Of a stretch of DNA of 55,883 bases, positions 23,603 through 32,595 are shown in pieces. The notes beneath the pieces are model-generated. The model was not told where the DNA came from, did not search any database, and saw only the letters and a program-made list of their open reading frames with translations. Each line of letters starts with the position of its first letter. Positions within the stretch are counted from its first letter, which is position 1. This DNA comes from Mycolicibacterium moriokaense (GTDB lineage Bacteria; Actinomycetota; Actinomycetes; Mycobacteriales; Mycobacteriaceae). The DNA is taken from contig NZ_QJJU01000032.1 in the NCBI RefSeq assembly GCF_003201655.1, positions 1-55,883 on the forward strand, given 5' to 3'. The position numbers and the translations under genes were made by a program.

Positions 23603-25705
23603 GTGGCACAGGACGTGCTGACCGACCTCACCAAGGTCCGCAACATCGGCATCATGGCGCACATTGATGCCGGCAAGACGACGACGACCGAGCGCATCCT
23701 CTACTACACCGGTATCAGCTACAAGATCGGTGAGGTGCACGACGGCGCCGCCACCATGGACTGGATGGAGCAGGAGCAGGAGCGGGGTATCACCATCACC
23801 TCGGCCGCGACCACCTGCTTCTGGAACGACAACCAGATCAACATCATCGACACCCCCGGGCACGTCGACTTCACCGTCGAGGTGGAGCGCAGCCTGCGCG
23901 TGCTCGACGGTGCCGTTGCCGTGTTCGACGGCAAGGAGGGTGTCGAGCCGCAGTCCGAGCAGGTTTGGCGCCAGGCCGACAAGTACGACGTCCCCCGCAT
24001 CTGCTTCGTCAACAAGATGGACAAGGTCGGTGCGGACTTCTACTTCTCGGTGAAGACCATGGAAGACCGCTTGGGCGCCAACGTGATTCCGATCCAGCTG
24101 CCCGTCGGCTCCGAGGGTGACTTCGAGGGTGTCATCGACCTGGTCGAGATGAACGCCAAGGTGTGGCGCGGCGAGACCAAGCTCGGCGAGACCTACGACA
24201 CCGTCGAGATCCCCGCCGATCTCAAGGACAAGGCTGACGAGTACCGCACCAAGCTGCTCGAAGCCGTCGCCGAGACCGACGAGGCGTTGCTGGAGAAGTA
24301 CTTCGGTGGCGAGGCTCTTTCGGTCGAGGAGATCAAGGGTGCGCTGCGCAAGCTGACCATCAACTCCGAGGCGTACCTCGTGCTATGCGGCAGCGCGTTC
24401 AAGAACAAGGGCGTGCAGCCCATGCTCGACGCCGTCATCGACTACCTGCCTTCGCCGCTCGATGTGCCGCCTGCCGTTGGCCATGCCCCCGGTAAGGAGG
24501 ACGAGGAGATCGTCCGCAAGCCTTCGACCGACGAGCCGTTCTCGGCCCTCGCGTTCAAGGTGGCCACCCACCCGTTCTTCGGCAAGCTGACCTACGTCCG
24601 GGTGTACTCCGGCAAGGTCGACTCCGGCGCTCAGGTCATCAATGCGACCAAGGGTAAGAAGGAGCGGCTGGGCAAGCTGTTCCAGATGCACTCCAACAAG
24701 GAGAACCCGGTGGAGACGGCCGCAGCCGGCCATATCTACGCGGTGATCGGACTGAAGGACACCACAACCGGTGACACTCTTTCGGATTCGAACAACCAGG
24801 TTGTGCTGGAGTCGATGACCTTCCCCGATCCGGTGATCGAGGTGGCCATCGAGCCCAAGACCAAGAGCGACCAGGAGAAGCTGAGCCTGTCGATCCAGAA
24901 GCTCGCCGAAGAGGATCCAACCTTCAAGGTGCACCTGGACCAGGAGACCGGCCAGACCGTCATCGGCGGCATGGGCGAGCTCCACCTGGACATCCTCGTC
25001 GACCGCATGAAGCGCGAGTTCAAGGTCGAGGCCAACGTCGGCAAGCCCCAGGTCGCCTACAAGGAGACCATCAAGCGGGCGGTCGACAAGGTCGAGTTCA
25101 CGCACAAGAAGCAGACCGGTGGTTCGGGACAGTTCGCGAAGGTCCTCATCGCGATCGAGCCGTTCAGCGGCGAGGACGGCGCGACCTACGAGTTCGAGAA
25201 CAAGGTCACCGGCGGCCGCATCCCGCGTGAGTACATCCCGTCGGTGGATGCCGGTGCTCAGGACGCCATGCAGTACGGCGTGCTGGCCGGTTACCCGCTG
25301 GTGAACCTGAAGGTCACGCTGCTCGACGGCGCGTACCACGAGGTTGACTCGTCGGAGATGGCATTCAAGATCGCCGGTTCCCAGGTGCTGAAAAAGGCTG
25401 CGCAGCAAGCGCAACCAGTCATCCTCGAACCGATCATGGCCGTCGAGGTCACCACGCCCGAGGACTATATGGGCGACGTGATCGGCGACCTGAACTCCCG
25501 CCGTGGTCAGATCCAGGCCATGGAGGAGCGGAGCGGTGCCCGCGTCGTAAGGGCGCATGTGCCGCTTTCGGAGATGTTCGGTTATGTCGGAGACCTTCGG
25601 TCGAGGACCCAGGGCCGGGCGAACTACTCCATGGTTTTCGACTCGTACGCCGAAGTTCCGGCGAACGTGTCGAAGGAGATCATCGCGAAGGCGACGGGTC
25701 AGTAG
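23603..25705 (+). CDS. fusA: Elongation factor G
   Basis: This 700-residue translational GTPase drives ribosomal translocation. The GTG start at 23603 gives MAQDVLTDLTKVRNIGIMAHIDAGKTTTTER. G motifs visible are AHIDAGKT (G1), DTPGHVDF (G3) and NKMDK (G4). Domain IV has GGSGQFAKV, and the C-terminal domain V has GRANYSMVFDSYAEVP. It lies 98 bp after rpsG in the str operon. Confidence 0.99.
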   Translation: MAQDVLTDLTKVRNIGIMAHIDAGKTTTTERILYYTGISYKIGEVHDGAATMDWMEQEQERGITITSAATTCFWNDNQINIIDTPGHVDFTVEVERSLRVLDGAVAVFDGKEGVEPQSEQVWRQADKYDVPRICFVNKMDKVGADFYFSVKTMEDRLGANVIPIQLPVGSEGDFEGVIDLVEMNAKVWRGETKLGETYDTVEIPADLKDKADEYRTKLLEAVAETDEALLEKYFGGEALSVEEIKGALRKLTINSEAYLVLCGSAFKNKGVQPMLDAVIDYLPSPLDVPPAVGHAPGKEDEEIVRKPSTDEPFSALAFKVATHPFFGKLTYVRVYSGKVDSGAQVINATKGKKERLGKLFQMHSNKENPVETAAAGHIYAVIGLKDTTTGDTLSDSNNQVVLESMTFPDPVIEVAIEPKTKSDQEKLSLSIQKLAEEDPTFKVHLDQETGQTVIGGMGELHLDILVDRMKREFKVEANVGKPQVAYKETIKRAVDKVEFTHKKQTGGSGQFAKVLIAIEPFSGEDGATYEFENKVTGGRIPREYIPSVDAGAQDAMQYGVLAGYPLVNLKVTLLDGAYHEVDSSEMAFKIAGSQVLKKAAQQAQPVILEPIMAVEVTTPEDYMGDVIGDLNSRRGQIQAMEERSGARVVRAHVPLSEMFGYVGDLRSRTQGRANYSMVFDSYAEVPANVSKEIIAKATGQ

Positions 25706-25796
25706 TTTCTGACCCGTCGGCTTGGCGGCACCACACAACTGCAAAGATCAACACTGCTTAACAACAAGCACCAACACAGTCCAGGAGGACACAGAA

Positions 25797-26987
25797 GTGG
25801 CGAAGGCGAAGTTCGAGCGGACGAAGCCGCACGTCAACATCGGGACCATCGGTCACGTTGACCACGGCAAGACGACGCTTACTGCAGCAATCACCAAGGT
25901 TCTGCATGACAAGTACCCGACGTTGAACGAGTCGCGCGCATTCGACCAGATCGACAATGCGCCCGAGGAGCGTCAGCGCGGCATCACGATCAACATCTCC
26001 CACGTGGAGTACCAGACCGAGAAGCGTCACTACGCGCACGTCGACGCCCCCGGTCACGCCGACTACATCAAGAACATGATCACCGGTGCCGCCCAGATGG
26101 ACGGCGCGATCTTGGTTGTCGCCGCGACCGATGGCCCCATGCCGCAGACCCGCGAGCACGTGCTGCTGGCCCGCCAGGTCGGTGTGCCCTACATCCTGGT
26201 CGCCCTGAACAAGGCCGACATGGTCGACGACGAGGAGCTCATCGAGCTCGTCGAGATGGAGGTCCGCGAGCTGCTGGGTGCCCAGGAGTTCGACGAGGAC
26301 GCGCCCGTCATCAAGGTGTCGGCGCTCAAGGCACTCGAGGGCGACCCCGAGTGGGTCAAGTCCGTCGAGGATCTGATGGACGCCGTTGACGAGTCGATTC
26401 CGGACCCGGTCCGGGAGACCGACAAGCCGTTCCTGATGCCCGTCGAGGACGTCTTCACCATCACCGGCCGCGGCACCGTGGTGACCGGTCGTGTGGAGCG
26501 CGGCATTGTCAACGTGAACGAGGAAGTCGAGATCGTCGGTATCAAGCCGACCACGACCAAGACCACGGTCACCGGTGTCGAGATGTTCCGCAAGCTGCTC
26601 GACCAGGGTCAGGCCGGCGACAACGTCGGTCTGCTGCTGCGCGGCATCAAGCGTGAGGACGTCGAGCGCGGTCAGGTCGTCGTGAAGCCCGGCACCACCA
26701 CGCCGCACACCGACTTCGAGGGCAGCGTCTACATCCTGTCCAAGGACGAGGGCGGCAGGCACACGCCGTTCTTCAACAACTACCGTCCGCAGTTCTACTT
26801 CCGCACCACCGACGTGACCGGTGTGGTGACGCTGCCGGAGGGCACCGAAATGGTGATGCCCGGTGACAACACCGACATCACGGTGAAGCTGATCCAGCCC
26901 GTCGCCATGGACGAGGGCCTTCGCTTCGCGATCCGCGAGGGTGGCCGGACCGTCGGCGCAGGCCGAGTTACCAAGATCGTCAAGTGA
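25797..26987 (+). CDS. tuf: Elongation factor Tu
   Basis: This 396-residue EF-Tu delivers aminoacyl-tRNA to the ribosome. The GTG at 25797 follows a strong AGGAGG at 25783-25788 and gives MAKAKFERTKPHVNIGTIGH. G motifs are GHVDHGKTT, DAPGHADY and NKAD. The in-frame ATG at 25722 lacks family support. It is last in the str operon and followed by an intrinsic terminator. Confidence 0.99.
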   Translation: MAKAKFERTKPHVNIGTIGHVDHGKTTLTAAITKVLHDKYPTLNESRAFDQIDNAPEERQRGITINISHVEYQTEKRHYAHVDAPGHADYIKNMITGAAQMDGAILVVAATDGPMPQTREHVLLARQVGVPYILVALNKADMVDDEELIELVEMEVRELLGAQEFDEDAPVIKVSALKALEGDPEWVKSVEDLMDAVDESIPDPVRETDKPFLMPVEDVFTITGRGTVVTGRVERGIVNVNEEVEIVGIKPTTTKTTVTGVEMFRKLLDQGQAGDNVGLLLRGIKREDVERGQVVVKPGTTTPHTDFEGSVYILSKDEGGRHTPFFNNYRPQFYFRTTDVTGVVTLPEGTEMVMPGDNTDITVKLIQPVAMDEGLRFAIREGGRTVGAGRVTKIVK

Positions 26988-27005
26988 TCTAGAAGTACCG
27001 CGAAG

Positions 27006-27036
27006 CGGCGCTCACCTTCGGGTGGGCGCCGTTTTT
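27006..27036 (+). terminator. Intrinsic terminator of the str operon
   Basis: CGGCGCTCACC at 27006-27016, a TTCG tetraloop and GGTGGGCGCCG at 27021-27031 form an 11-bp stem with one G-T wobble, followed by five T residues. It starts 18 nt after the tuf stop. Confidence 0.9.
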
Positions 27037-27220
27037 CGTTTGGCGCTCGTTCGCCCAAACGGACAGATGGGCGCAAAAGTGCGAGTGGATCACACCATTT
27101 CGTCGATCTCGGCGAGGCTGTCGGCACAGTCACAGCTTGGTATCGGCGGTAACACCTGGGACGTCTGAGGCGATTTAATACGCGTATCCCCTGGTCGGGG
27201 CAGAGAAGGGTTGGGGTTTC

Positions 27221-28162
27221 ATGTTTCGTCGCATAGCCACGCTTGGATGCGCCGCCGCGGTGGCCGGCACCGCATTTGTTGGCCTTGCGGCCGGTACCGC
27301 GAATGCGGCTGCAGGCTGTCCCGACGTGCACTGGATCGGTGCCGCGGGCTCGGGCGAGCGTGATGGCGCCGACCTGACCACCTACAACGGCATGGGCCGG
27401 GTGGTGGACGAGTCCCTCAACGACCTTGCGGCCGAACTGCGACAGGACGGCCGGTCTATCACGGCCGAAGCGGTTGACTACCCCGCTGTGCCCGTGCCCG
27501 ATCAAGACGGCGGCGTAGGCCAGTGGCTCGGTTTCATGGGCAGCGTCGACGCAGGCACAGCGGCGCTGGCCAATCAGTACAACGCCTTCGTCGGGCAGTG
27601 CCCGACGTCGAAGGTCGTGCTCGCCGGCTACTCGCAGGGCGCGATGGTGGTGCACCGCAATCTGCAGGCCCTCGCCGCAAGCCCCAACCTGACCGCTGTG
27701 CTGCTGGTCGCCGACGGCGATCGGCGGCCCGATGACCCCACGTTCAACTTGGGCACGGTCAGTGGCATCCCGAAGCGTGGTAAGGGCGTTGCACAGGATT
27801 GGCCGATCCTGGCCCATGCTCCTGCTTCGCTGACTCCGGCGATCGGCGCCCACACGATCAGCGTGTGCAATCTCAACGACGCAGTTTGCGACTACAACTC
27901 GGGCGCCGACGACTCCAAGTCCGCGTACGCTCAACGGGTCGCGGTTCACAAGAGCTATGGCGTCAGCCAGACGCAGGGACTGGGCTGGACCGCCCCGCTG
28001 TACTTCCTCCTCGGGCCGTCGCCGAAGGCACCTCAGGGGCCGTTGCCAGGGCCGGATCCCCTCGCGATCACCAGTACCACCGCGCCTGCGGGCAGCAGTA
28101 ACGCTGCCAGCACCGCGACGATGGCTTCGACCGCACCCGCCGCCGACAGTCCCGCGCGCTGA
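27221..28162 (+). CDS. Secreted cutinase-family serine hydrolase
   Basis: This 313-residue protein has a signal peptide ending TANA near residue 29. The cutinase-like alpha/beta hydrolase domain has the nucleophile elbow GYSQGAM near residue 138 and the later Asp/His region near residues 220-245 (CDYNSGADDSKS). Mycobacterial members act as lipases or phospholipases on the cell surface. The last ~35 residues are an Ala/Ser/Thr/Pro-rich tail. That tail is encoded opposite the end of the convergent MFS gene over 130 bp, so its composition may be set by the other strand. Confidence 0.85.
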   Translation: MFRRIATLGCAAAVAGTAFVGLAAGTANAAAGCPDVHWIGAAGSGERDGADLTTYNGMGRVVDESLNDLAAELRQDGRSITAEAVDYPAVPVPDQDGGVGQWLGFMGSVDAGTAALANQYNAFVGQCPTSKVVLAGYSQGAMVVHRNLQALAASPNLTAVLLVADGDRRPDDPTFNLGTVSGIPKRGKGVAQDWPILAHAPASLTPAIGAHTISVCNLNDAVCDYNSGADDSKSAYAQRVAVHKSYGVSQTQGLGWTAPLYFLLGPSPKAPQGPLPGPDPLAITSTTAPAGSSNAASTATMASTAPAADSPAR

Positions 28163-29412
28163 AGCATCTCCAACACCGTTCCGGATACCGCGACACCGAC
28201 GCCGGCGAGAGTTACCAACGCCGTCAGCGTCACGCCCGCTGCTTCGCCCGCGCGCTCGGGTCGGACGACGGCCTGCGTTGCCACGGTCGTGAACGCATAC
28301 ACCAACCCGAGTGTGAATCCGCACGCCGTCAAGGCCGAGAGGTAGCCGACCCAACCGGTAGAAGCCGCAAGGGCCGCGAGTGACAGCGCGGCAGCCACGG
28401 TTGTCAGTCCCATGACCAGAACTGGTGGCCGACTCGCCGCGAGTCTGCCGGAAATCGTGCCGCCGAGAGCGGCGCCTGCGGACGGACCGAGGAAGGCCAG
28501 GCCCGCCATCAGCGGATCAAGCCCACGCACCTGTTGCAGATATATAGTCGCCAGGAAGATCGTGACACCGTAGGCAATGTTCGAGATCGTCCCGGCGATC
28601 ACCAGAATGGTGAATCTGGGGTTTCTCGCCAGCGACAGGTCGACCAGTGGCCAGCGCACCCGGCTCTCCACCACGACGAATACGACCAGCGCTGCCAGTG
28701 AGCATGCGAACGCGACGACCGTCGGCGCCGACAGCCAGCCCCAGCTCGGCGCGCGGTCAAATGTCAACGTGAACAAGCCAATTCCGACGGTGATGAGTGC
28801 AAGCCCGCTGACGTCGATGCGACGCGGTACGGATTCGTCGAAGGATTCGGTGATGCTGCGCGCTCCGATGGCCAGCGCGATGATCGTGAGCGGAACGTTC
28901 AGCCAGAATATCCACCGCCAGCCGACCGTCTCGGTCAGCAGGCCACCAATGAGCGGGCCTGCCGCATTGCCCAATCCCGCTATGCCGTAAGCCAACCCGA
29001 TCGCGTGACTGGCACGCACGGCTGGAAAGGCGTTTGTCAGCACACTCACAGAAACCGGAAAGATCAGCGCTGCGCCAAGGCCCTGCAGGGCGCGGAAGGC
29101 GATGACCAGTGTCGCCGAGGGCGCCAGCGCACACAGCACGGAGGACAAGCCGAACAAAGCGATGCCCGCCAAGAGGGCACGCCTGCGGCCGAAGATGTCG
29201 CCGATGCGGCCCGCGGGCACCATGAACGCGCCAAGCGCCAGCATGTAGACGCTGATCACCCATTGCAGGTCTGTTGCGGTGCTGTTCAGATCGGACGCCA
29301 TTCGCGGTAACGCGAGATTCATGGCGAAGTAGTCGATTTGCACGCAGAACAGCGCCATCGACACGGCCGCGAGGATCCACCGGAAACGCACAGGTTCTTC
29401 CGTAGCGGTCAC
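28033..29412 (-). CDS. MFS drug transporter, DHA2 (EmrB/QacA-like)
   Basis: This 459-residue integral membrane protein has about 14 hydrophobic helices, typical of the DHA2 family of proton-coupled drug exporters. Family marks are WVISVYMLALGAFMVPAGRIGDIFGRRRALLAG (motif A) in the N-terminal half and GLAYGIAGLGNAAGPLIGG (motif C) near residue 145. The last helix ends in VLVIARGSGPG. Substrates are unknown. It converges on the cutinase-like gene with a 130-bp coding overlap. Confidence 0.88.
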   Translation of the reverse strand: MTATEEPVRFRWILAAVSMALFCVQIDYFAMNLALPRMASDLNSTATDLQWVISVYMLALGAFMVPAGRIGDIFGRRRALLAGIALFGLSSVLCALAPSATLVIAFRALQGLGAALIFPVSVSVLTNAFPAVRASHAIGLAYGIAGLGNAAGPLIGGLLTETVGWRWIFWLNVPLTIIALAIGARSITESFDESVPRRIDVSGLALITVGIGLFTLTFDRAPSWGWLSAPTVVAFACSLAALVVFVVVESRVRWPLVDLSLARNPRFTILVIAGTISNIAYGVTIFLATIYLQQVRGLDPLMAGLAFLGPSAGAALGGTISGRLAASRPPVLVMGLTTVAAALSLAALAASTGWVGYLSALTACGFTLGLVYAFTTVATQAVVRPERAGEAAGVTLTALVTLAGVGVAVSGTVLEMLQRAGLSAAGAVEAIVAVLAALLLPAGAVVLVIARGSGPGNGP

Positions 29413-29491
29413 CGCCCGAAGATACGACTCACCACCGCCGGATTGGCGCTAATCTGACACGCGAACCGAGCAAACGACAGGAGCGTGGCAG

Positions 29492-30337
29492 ATGTTAGGG
29501 CGTTACATCAAGTCTCAGATGATGGTCCTCATCTGTGGCGGTCTCGTCGGTCCCATCTTTTTGGCGGTCTACTTCGCGACGGGCCAGAGCGGCCTGTTGA
29601 AGTGGATGTTCTGGGTCGGCCTTCTCATCACTGCCGCGGACGTGCTTATCGCGCTGGCGCTGGCGAACTTCGGGGCAAAGTCGGACGCCAAGACGCAGGC
29701 CCTTGAGCAGAGTGGTGTGCTGGCACTGGCGCAGATCGTCGGCATGCACGAGACGGGCACCCGCATCAACGAACAGCCATTGGTGAAGATCGACCTGCAG
29801 ATCTCCGGTCCCGGGCTCACGCCGTTCGCCACGCAGGATCGGGTCATCGCGTCCATCACGCGGCTACCCATGCTCACCAACCGCAAACTGGTCGCACTCG
29901 TCGATCCCACTACCAATGAGTACCAAATTGACTGGGAGCGAAGCGCTTTGGTCAGTGGCGTGATGCCGGCGACCTTCACCATCGCCGAAGACAACAAGAC
30001 GTACGACCTGAGCGGGCAGGCCGGCCCGCTGATGGAGATCCTGCAGATCCTCAAGGCCAACGGGATTCCCCTGAACGGCATGGTCGACCTGCGCTCCAAC
30101 CCGGCGGCCCGTGCACAGGTGCAGGCCGTTATCCGGCGCGCCGATGCGGCGCAACAGGCGCCTGCGGCCGCGCCCGCTGCGCCGTACGTGGCACCTGCCG
30201 CGCCGTACGTGGCGCCGCCTGCGCCCGAGCCAACGACCGCGCAGCGGCTGCAGGAACTGGAAACCCTGCGCGCCACCGGCGCGATCTCCGACGACGAGTA
30301 CAACGCCAAACGTCAGCAGATCCTCACCGATCTCTAG
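29492..30337 (+). CDS. Membrane-anchored SHOCT-domain protein
   Basis: This 281-residue protein has two N-terminal membrane helices (about residues 10-30 and 37-57) and a cytosolic beta-rich region of about 140 residues. An Ala/Pro linker with two copies of APYVAP follows. The C-terminus is a SHOCT domain (TTAQRLQELETLRATGAISDDEYNAKRQQILTDL). SHOCT ends are found on many bacterial membrane proteins and may mediate oligomerisation. A TAATCT -10-like element at 29450-29455 and the RBS GGAG precede the ATG. The function is unknown. Confidence 0.82.
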   Translation: MLGRYIKSQMMVLICGGLVGPIFLAVYFATGQSGLLKWMFWVGLLITAADVLIALALANFGAKSDAKTQALEQSGVLALAQIVGMHETGTRINEQPLVKIDLQISGPGLTPFATQDRVIASITRLPMLTNRKLVALVDPTTNEYQIDWERSALVSGVMPATFTIAEDNKTYDLSGQAGPLMEILQILKANGIPLNGMVDLRSNPAARAQVQAVIRRADAAQQAPAAAPAAPYVAPAAPYVAPPAPEPTTAQRLQELETLRATGAISDDEYNAKRQQILTDL

Positions 30338-30427
30338 CCGGATCGTCCTCCGGGCGGTCGCCGGTGTGGTGTTCTTGGCAAGTGGGTCGTCCGCCATTCT
30401 GCGGCCCGCTGCGCGAGAGGAACTGCA

Positions 30428-31672
30428 GTGACGAATCCGTCTGCTGATTACGGGGTTTACTCCGAGGTCGGCAAGCTGCGCAAGGTACTGGTGTGCTCGC
30501 CCGGCCTCGCGCACGAGCGGCTAACGCCGACCAATTGCGATGACCTGTTGTTCGACGACGTGCTGTGGGTACAGAACGCCCGTCGAGACCACTTCGACTT
30601 CATCGACAAGATGCGCGACCGCGACGTCGAGGTGGTCGAACTGCACGACGTGCTCACCGACACGATGAAGGACCCAGCCGCGAAAGCCTGGCTGCTGGAC
30701 CGCAAGATCGTCCCCAACGAGGTGGGCCTCGGCCTCGTCGACGACACCCGCGGGTTCCTCGACTCGCTGCAACCGCGGCGGCTCGCCGAGTTGCTGATAG
30801 GCGGCATGTCAACCAGAGACCTGCCCGCCGAACTGCGGTCGGGCTATCGTGCGCTGGCGCGCGAAAGCACCGGTGTCACAGAGTATTTGATGCCGCCGCT
30901 GCCGAACACGCTGTACACCCGCGACACCACCTGCTGGGTATACGGCGGGGTGACGCTCAATCCGTTGTTCTGGCCTGCGCGGCACGACGAGACATTGCTG
31001 ATGAAGGCGATCTACGAGTTCCATCCCGATTTCGTCGGCTCGCGAGTGTGGTGGGGCGATCCCGAGCAGCAGTGGGGGATGGCCACCATCGAAGGCGGCG
31101 ACGTACTGGTGCCCGGCAACGGGGTCGTGATCATCGGGATGAGCGAGCGCACATCGCGCCAGGCCATCACGCAGGTGGCCGCGACGTTGTTTGCGGAAGG
31201 CGCTGCCCGCCAGGTGATCGTCGCGGGCATGCCCAAACGGCGCGCCGCCATGCATCTGGACACCATCTTCACGTTCGCCGACCGAGACGTGGTGACCATC
31301 TATCCCGACATTGTCGACGCCATGCAGACCTTCATCCTGCGCCCCAGCGATAACGACGTCGGTGTGGAGGTCGTCGAGGCGGACAAGCCGTTCGTCGAAG
31401 TGGTGGCCGCCGGGCTCGGGCTTGGCAAGCTGCGGGTGGTCGAAACCGGTGGCACCGCCTACGACTCCGAGCGCCAGCAGTGGGACAGCGGCAACAACCT
31501 CGTCGCCGTCGAACCTGGCGTGGTATTCGCCTACGACCGCAACACCCACACCAACACGCTGCTGCGCCGGGCTGGCATCGAGGTGATCACCATCGTTGGC
31601 GCCGAACTCGGCCGCGGCCGCGGCGGCGGCCACTGCATGACATGCCCGCTGATCCGTGACTCCGTGGACTAG
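30428..31672 (+). CDS. arcA: Arginine deiminase
   Basis: This 414-residue arginine deiminase hydrolyses L-arginine to citrulline and ammonia. The N-terminal block VYSEVGKLRKVLVCSPGLAHERLTP, the NTLYTRDT segment, the His motif MHLDTIFTFADRD and the C-terminal GGGHCMTCPLIRD (catalytic Cys near residue 403) are all present. No ornithine carbamoyltransferase or carbamate kinase is adjacent, so this is not a complete ADI pathway operon. It precedes the mycofactocin-coupled SDR by 68 bp but probably has separate control. M. tuberculosis arcA lies elsewhere (Rv1001). Confidence 0.95.
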   Translation: MTNPSADYGVYSEVGKLRKVLVCSPGLAHERLTPTNCDDLLFDDVLWVQNARRDHFDFIDKMRDRDVEVVELHDVLTDTMKDPAAKAWLLDRKIVPNEVGLGLVDDTRGFLDSLQPRRLAELLIGGMSTRDLPAELRSGYRALARESTGVTEYLMPPLPNTLYTRDTTCWVYGGVTLNPLFWPARHDETLLMKAIYEFHPDFVGSRVWWGDPEQQWGMATIEGGDVLVPGNGVVIIGMSERTSRQAITQVAATLFAEGAARQVIVAGMPKRRAAMHLDTIFTFADRDVVTIYPDIVDAMQTFILRPSDNDVGVEVVEADKPFVEVVAAGLGLGKLRVVETGGTAYDSERQQWDSGNNLVAVEPGVVFAYDRNTHTNTLLRRAGIEVITIVGAELGRGRGGGHCMTCPLIRDSVD

Positions 31673-31682
31673 AAGGGGTTAC

Positions 31683-31712
31683 TAGAACACGTTCCAGTTC
31701 GGCTGTTAGCCT
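31683..31712 (+). promoter_or_regulatory. KstR-like operator and -10 upstream of the mycofactocin SDR
   Basis: The 14-mer TAGAACACGTTCCA at 31683-31696 fits TNNAACNNGTTNNA, the consensus of the cholesterol-catabolism repressor KstR. A TAGCCT -10 lies at 31707-31712, so the box covers the expected -35 position and could block RNA polymerase. The RBS AAAGGAGC precedes the GTG at 31741. Confidence 0.65.
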
Positions 31713-31740
31713 GGTCCGCAGCATCCCGAAAGGAGCAGCG

Positions 31741-32595
31741 GTGACGGCAACTGGTGGACCCCTGGACGGGCGAGTGGCATTCATTACGGGGGCCGCGCGT
31801 GGCCAGGGCCGGGCACACGCGATCCGGCTGGCCAACGACGGGGCCGACATCATCGCGATCGACGTCTGCGGCCCGATTTCGGAGACCATCACCTATCCGC
31901 TGGCGACCTCCGAGGAACTCGCGGAGACGGTCGCTGCGGTGGAGGCCACCGGCCGCAAGGTGCTGGCCCGCGAGGTCGACATCCGCGACTTGGCCGCGCT
32001 GCAGCAGGTGGTGGCCGACGGTGTGGAACAGTTCGGGCGGCTGGACATTCTGGTTGCCAACGCCGGTGTGTTGAGCTGGGGCCGGATGTTCGAGATGTCC
32101 GAAGAGCAGTGGGACACCGTTATCGACGTCAACTTGAACGGCACATGGCGGACCGTCCGCGCCGCGGTGCCCGCGATGATCGAGGCCGGTAACGGAGGGT
32201 CGATCATCATCGTCAGCTCGTCGGCAGGAACGAAGGCTACGCCCGGCAACGGTCACTACTCGGCGTCCAAGCACGGCGTCGTCGCCATCACCAACGCGTT
32301 GGCGATCGAGGTGGGGGAGTTCGGAATTCGGGTCAACTCGATCCACCCGTACTCGATCGACACGCCGATGGTCGAGAAGGAAGCGATGATGGCCATCTTC
32401 ACCAAGTATCCGCAATATCTGCCCAGCTTCTCGCCCATGCCGTACCACCCGGTTAACCACGAGGGCAAGAAGGGACTTCAGGAATTCATGACGGCCGAAG
32501 AGGTTTCAGACGTTGTCGCGTGGCTGGCCTGTGACGGGTCGGCGACGATCTCGGGTAGCCAGATCGCCGTCGACCGCGGCACCGCGAAGTACTAG
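31741..32595 (+). CDS. Mycofactocin-coupled SDR-family oxidoreductase
   Basis: This 284-residue SDR is of the mycofactocin-associated subfamily and matches Rv0687. The Rossmann motif is TGAARGQGRAHA near residue 16, followed by the long insert IAIDVCGPISETITYPLATS at about residues 38-57 that marks this subfamily. In these enzymes the insert buries NAD so that it does not exchange, and mycofactocin is thought to re-oxidise it. Catalytic residues are in SSSAGTKA and YSASK. It probably oxidises an alcohol or hydroxysteroid. The GTG at 31741 follows AAAGGAGC. Its stop shares CTAG with the convergent gene. Confidence 0.93.
   Translation: MTATGGPLDGRVAFITGAARGQGRAHAIRLANDGADIIAIDVCGPISETITYPLATSEELAETVAAVEATGRKVLAREVDIRDLAALQQVVADGVEQFGRLDILVANAGVLSWGRMFEMSEEQWDTVIDVNLNGTWRTVRAAVPAMIEAGNGGSIIIVSSSAGTKATPGNGHYSASKHGVVAITNALAIEVGEFGIRVNSIHPYSIDTPMVEKEAMMAIFTKYPQYLPSFSPMPYHPVNHEGKKGLQEFMTAEEVSDVVAWLACDGSATISGSQIAVDRGTAKY

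Noticed and set aside
27041..27061. Inverted repeat GTTTGG/CCAAAC after the tuf terminator
   Set aside because: It is imperfect, has no following T-tract and lies downstream of a complete terminator, so I do not count it as a second one.
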